Source: JAQGHR01 sp031411935 (GTDB lineage: Bacteria; Planctomycetota; Planctomycetia; Isosphaerales; Isosphaeraceae). From it: a DNA stretch of 14,909 nt. Location: positions 1-14,909 of the forward strand of contig JANOBY010000736.1 of assembly GCA_031411935.1 (NCBI GenBank). The letters are read 5' to 3'. The translations under genes were made by a program, and so were the position numbers. This document shows positions 13,358 to 14,909 of the stretch, piece by piece. Position 1 is the first letter of the stretch, and every line of letters starts with the position of its first letter. Under the pieces are notes generated by a model, which did not search any database, was not told the origin of the DNA, and worked only from the letters and a program-made list of their open reading frames with translations.

Positions 13358-14659
13358 ATGAAGTCTCCCGCAAGCGCACCCGCGATGCTCGCCCTTGCAC
13401 TCCTCTCGGTCTGGGCCCTCCCCGCCCGCGCCGACCTGGACGCCTATGTGAAGAAGGCCGACGCCAGTTACAGCTGGAAGCATGTGTCGACGAAGGCCGT
13501 CGGCGACGCCACCGTCCACCAGATCCGGCTCACCTCGCAGACCTGGAAAGACATCCCCTGGGTCCACAACCTCGCCATCATCGAGCCCGCAAAGAACCTC
13601 TATCCTGAGGCCGCCGTGCTGTTCATCACGGGCGGGGGCATCAACGATGAGCCTCGCGAGAAGGACCTCCTCGTCGGGTTCGCGCTGGCCCAATCTTGCC
13701 GCGCCCGCGTGGTGGTCCTGCCGCAGGTGCCCAACCAGCCCCTGCTCGGCAACAAGACCGAGGACACCCTGATCGTCGAGACCTTCGTCCGCTACCTGGA
13801 GACGAAGGACGAGGAGTGGCCCCTGCTCTTCCCGATGGTCAAGAGCGCGGTGCGCGCGATGGACGCAGCCCAGGCCTTCGCCGAGGAGCAGAAGAAGCCG
13901 ATCCACGAGTTCGTGGTCACGGGAGCCTCCAAGCGAGGCTGGACCACCTGGCTCACCGGCGCGAGCGACCCGCGCGTGAAGGCAATCGCGCCGATGGTCA
14001 TCCCCACCCTCAAGCTCCAGGCCCAGGGCGACCACCAGCTCGAGAACTTCGGCGGCAAGTACAGCGAGCAGATCCAGGATTACACCGACAAGAACATCCT
14101 CGGCGCGAAGACACCCGAGTCCAACAAGTTGCTGGCCATGGTGGACCCGATCACCTATCGCGACCGCCTGGCCATGCCCAAGCTCCAGATCAACGGCACG
14201 AACGACCCGTACTGGACGCTCGACTCGATGAACGTGTACTGGGACGAACTCGTCGGCCCGAGCCAGGTCGTCTACCTGCCCAACGCCGGGCACGGCCTGG
14301 ACCAGCACCGCGACTACGCGATCAACGGCGTGGGGGCCCTGTTCCGCCACGTGATCGGCAAGAAGCCCATGCCCAAACTCTCCTGGACCTTCACCGAGGA
14401 GCAGGACGGACTCCGCCTGAGCGTGCAGTCGGACCCCATGCCCACGTCGGCCCAGGTCTGGAGCGCGGACTCCACCACGCTCGACTTCCGCCAGTCCCCC
14501 TGGACCGCAAAACCCGTCACGCCCGAGGGGACGATGACCGTCGTGCGACCGAGGCCCGAGACCGGCAACACGGCCATGTTCCTCGACCTCGAGTACGAGG
14601 TAGACGGGCTCAAGTACCACCTCTCGACCCAGCTCAAGCAGACGAACAGGAAGAATTAA
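13358..14659 (+). CDS. PhoPQ-activated (PqaA-type) secreted alpha/beta hydrolase
   Basis: A 433-residue exported protein of the PhoPQ-activated pathogenicity-related family, an alpha/beta-hydrolase fold first named from Salmonella PqaA. ATG 13358 begins a signal peptide (MKSPAS, hydrophobic Leu/Ala core, cleavage probably after PARA, residue 25). Family segments follow in order: YVKKADASYSWK, IPWVHNLAIIEP and AVLFITGGGIND. The candidate catalytic triad is Ser191 in the GASKRG nucleophile elbow, Asp283 in INGTNDPYW and His312 in NAGHGLD. The C-terminal part (about 335-430) is a beta-rich domain typical of the family. Despite the name there is no sign of a PhoPQ system or virulence role here. 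Environmental members are probably esterases or peptidases of the envelope. No strong ribosome-binding site is visible. Confidence 0.88.
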   Translation: MKSPASAPAMLALALLSVWALPARADLDAYVKKADASYSWKHVSTKAVGDATVHQIRLTSQTWKDIPWVHNLAIIEPAKNLYPEAAVLFITGGGINDEPREKDLLVGFALAQSCRARVVVLPQVPNQPLLGNKTEDTLIVETFVRYLETKDEEWPLLFPMVKSAVRAMDAAQAFAEEQKKPIHEFVVTGASKRGWTTWLTGASDPRVKAIAPMVIPTLKLQAQGDHQLENFGGKYSEQIQDYTDKNILGAKTPESNKLLAMVDPITYRDRLAMPKLQINGTNDPYWTLDSMNVYWDELVGPSQVVYLPNAGHGLDQHRDYAINGVGALFRHVIGKKPMPKLSWTFTEEQDGLRLSVQSDPMPTSAQVWSADSTTLDFRQSPWTAKPVTPEGTMTVVRPRPETGNTAMFLDLEYEVDGLKYHLSTQLKQTNRKN

Positions 14660-14909
14660 GGCGGTACCGACCGTCCATCCCAACAGACGGGCTTGTCCGA
14701 ACACCTGCAAGAGATTGCGGGTGGAGTCGGTCAGTGTCGCGATCCCATCTTTCAGACTCATTGTTGTTGATTTGATGGGGAAAGCGTTCCCAGTAGGGCG
14801 GGCGTCTCTGTCCGCCAGATCCAGGGTTTTTTAGGCGGGCAGCGACGCCACTGCTGTGAAGCGGTTTTTTGCTTTCTTGCCTCATGTGGAGTCCGTCTGG
14901 CTCTTGTGT
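14660..14909. other. 250 bases without a supportable gene
   Basis: After the hydrolase stop the composition becomes less GC-rich. There are two T6 runs (14828-14833 and near 14864). The first is preceded, ten bases earlier, by an imperfect hairpin of GGCGGGC with GTCCGCC around GTCTCT (roughly 14797-14816), which could be a weak plus-strand terminator. On the minus strand a 33-codon peptide beginning MSLKDGIATLTDSTRNLLQV starts at 14761 and runs into the antisense of the hydrolase gene. It has some coding character but no clear ribosome-binding site and no stop of its own before the overlap. I cannot assign it. Confidence 0.4.

Noticed and set aside
13358..14659. PhoPQ-controlled virulence function
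   Set aside because: The family name is historical. No PhoP/PhoQ genes or PhoP boxes are visible and the organism looks environmental.
12863..14761. A 632-codon minus-strand open frame opposite the DUF1559 and PqaA-type genes
   Set aside because: Antisense to two well-supported genes, with Val/Gly/Asp/His-biased shadow composition. Only its first 33 codons lie outside them, noted separately.

Overview
The window looks like chromosomal DNA from a planctomycete, most likely of the Isosphaeraceae/Gemmatales type. The DNA is very GC-rich with strongly GC-biased third codon positions. Several genes are hallmarks of that group: a DUF1559 protein with a prepilin-type N-terminus (12215-13258), an ECF-like sigma factor fused to a membrane segment and carboxypeptidase-regulatory-like repeats (5908-8667), a PhoPQ-activated (PqaA-type) hydrolase, a basic-secretory-protein-like peptidase, and a secreted glycine/methionine-repeat protein. 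I see no rRNA, tRNA, CRISPR array, complete insertion sequence or phage gene.

Layout. 1-1743 (+): the 3' part of a CatB/Vat-type hexapeptide acetyltransferase, a small four-helix membrane protein, a decayed second copy of the acetyltransferase 3' end, and a two-S1-domain protein. A strong hairpin (1785-1816) separates these from the convergent Gly/Met-repeat secreted protein (3524-1854, -). A 288-base divergent spacer leads to a threonine synthase with an N-terminal zinc ribbon (3813-5120, +). A 14-bp-stem terminator follows, with its T-tract on the minus strand, serving the convergent SRPBCC protein (5697-5188, -). A 210-base divergent spacer with a perfect 8-bp inverted repeat precedes the sigma factor fusion. 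That gene appears to end at 8110 after a one-base indel in a C run; its open frame runs on to 8667, antisense to a degraded minus-strand gene (about 8640-8138). Next on the minus strand are a dual-specificity phosphatase (9191-8664), a DUF3472 secreted protein (10215-9349) and a helical protein of unknown function (10759-10292). From 10925 on the plus strand come a discoidin-like/BSP peptidase, an AT-rich spacer, the DUF1559 protein and the PqaA-type hydrolase. The last 250 bases hold no supportable gene.

The genes do not form one pathway. Most stand alone or in pairs with their own ribosome-binding sites, and several intergenic spaces hold hairpins. The recurring theme is exported proteins (Gly/Met protein, DUF3472, BSP peptidase, DUF1559, PqaA) beside a membrane-fused sigma factor. 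I found no convincing new multi-gene system. The features most worth checking are the acetyltransferase tail duplication flanking a membrane gene, the sigma factor fusion with its C-run frameshift, the unrecognised decayed gene behind it, and a roughly 20-residue insertion in the threonine synthase that contains a 12-bp palindrome.
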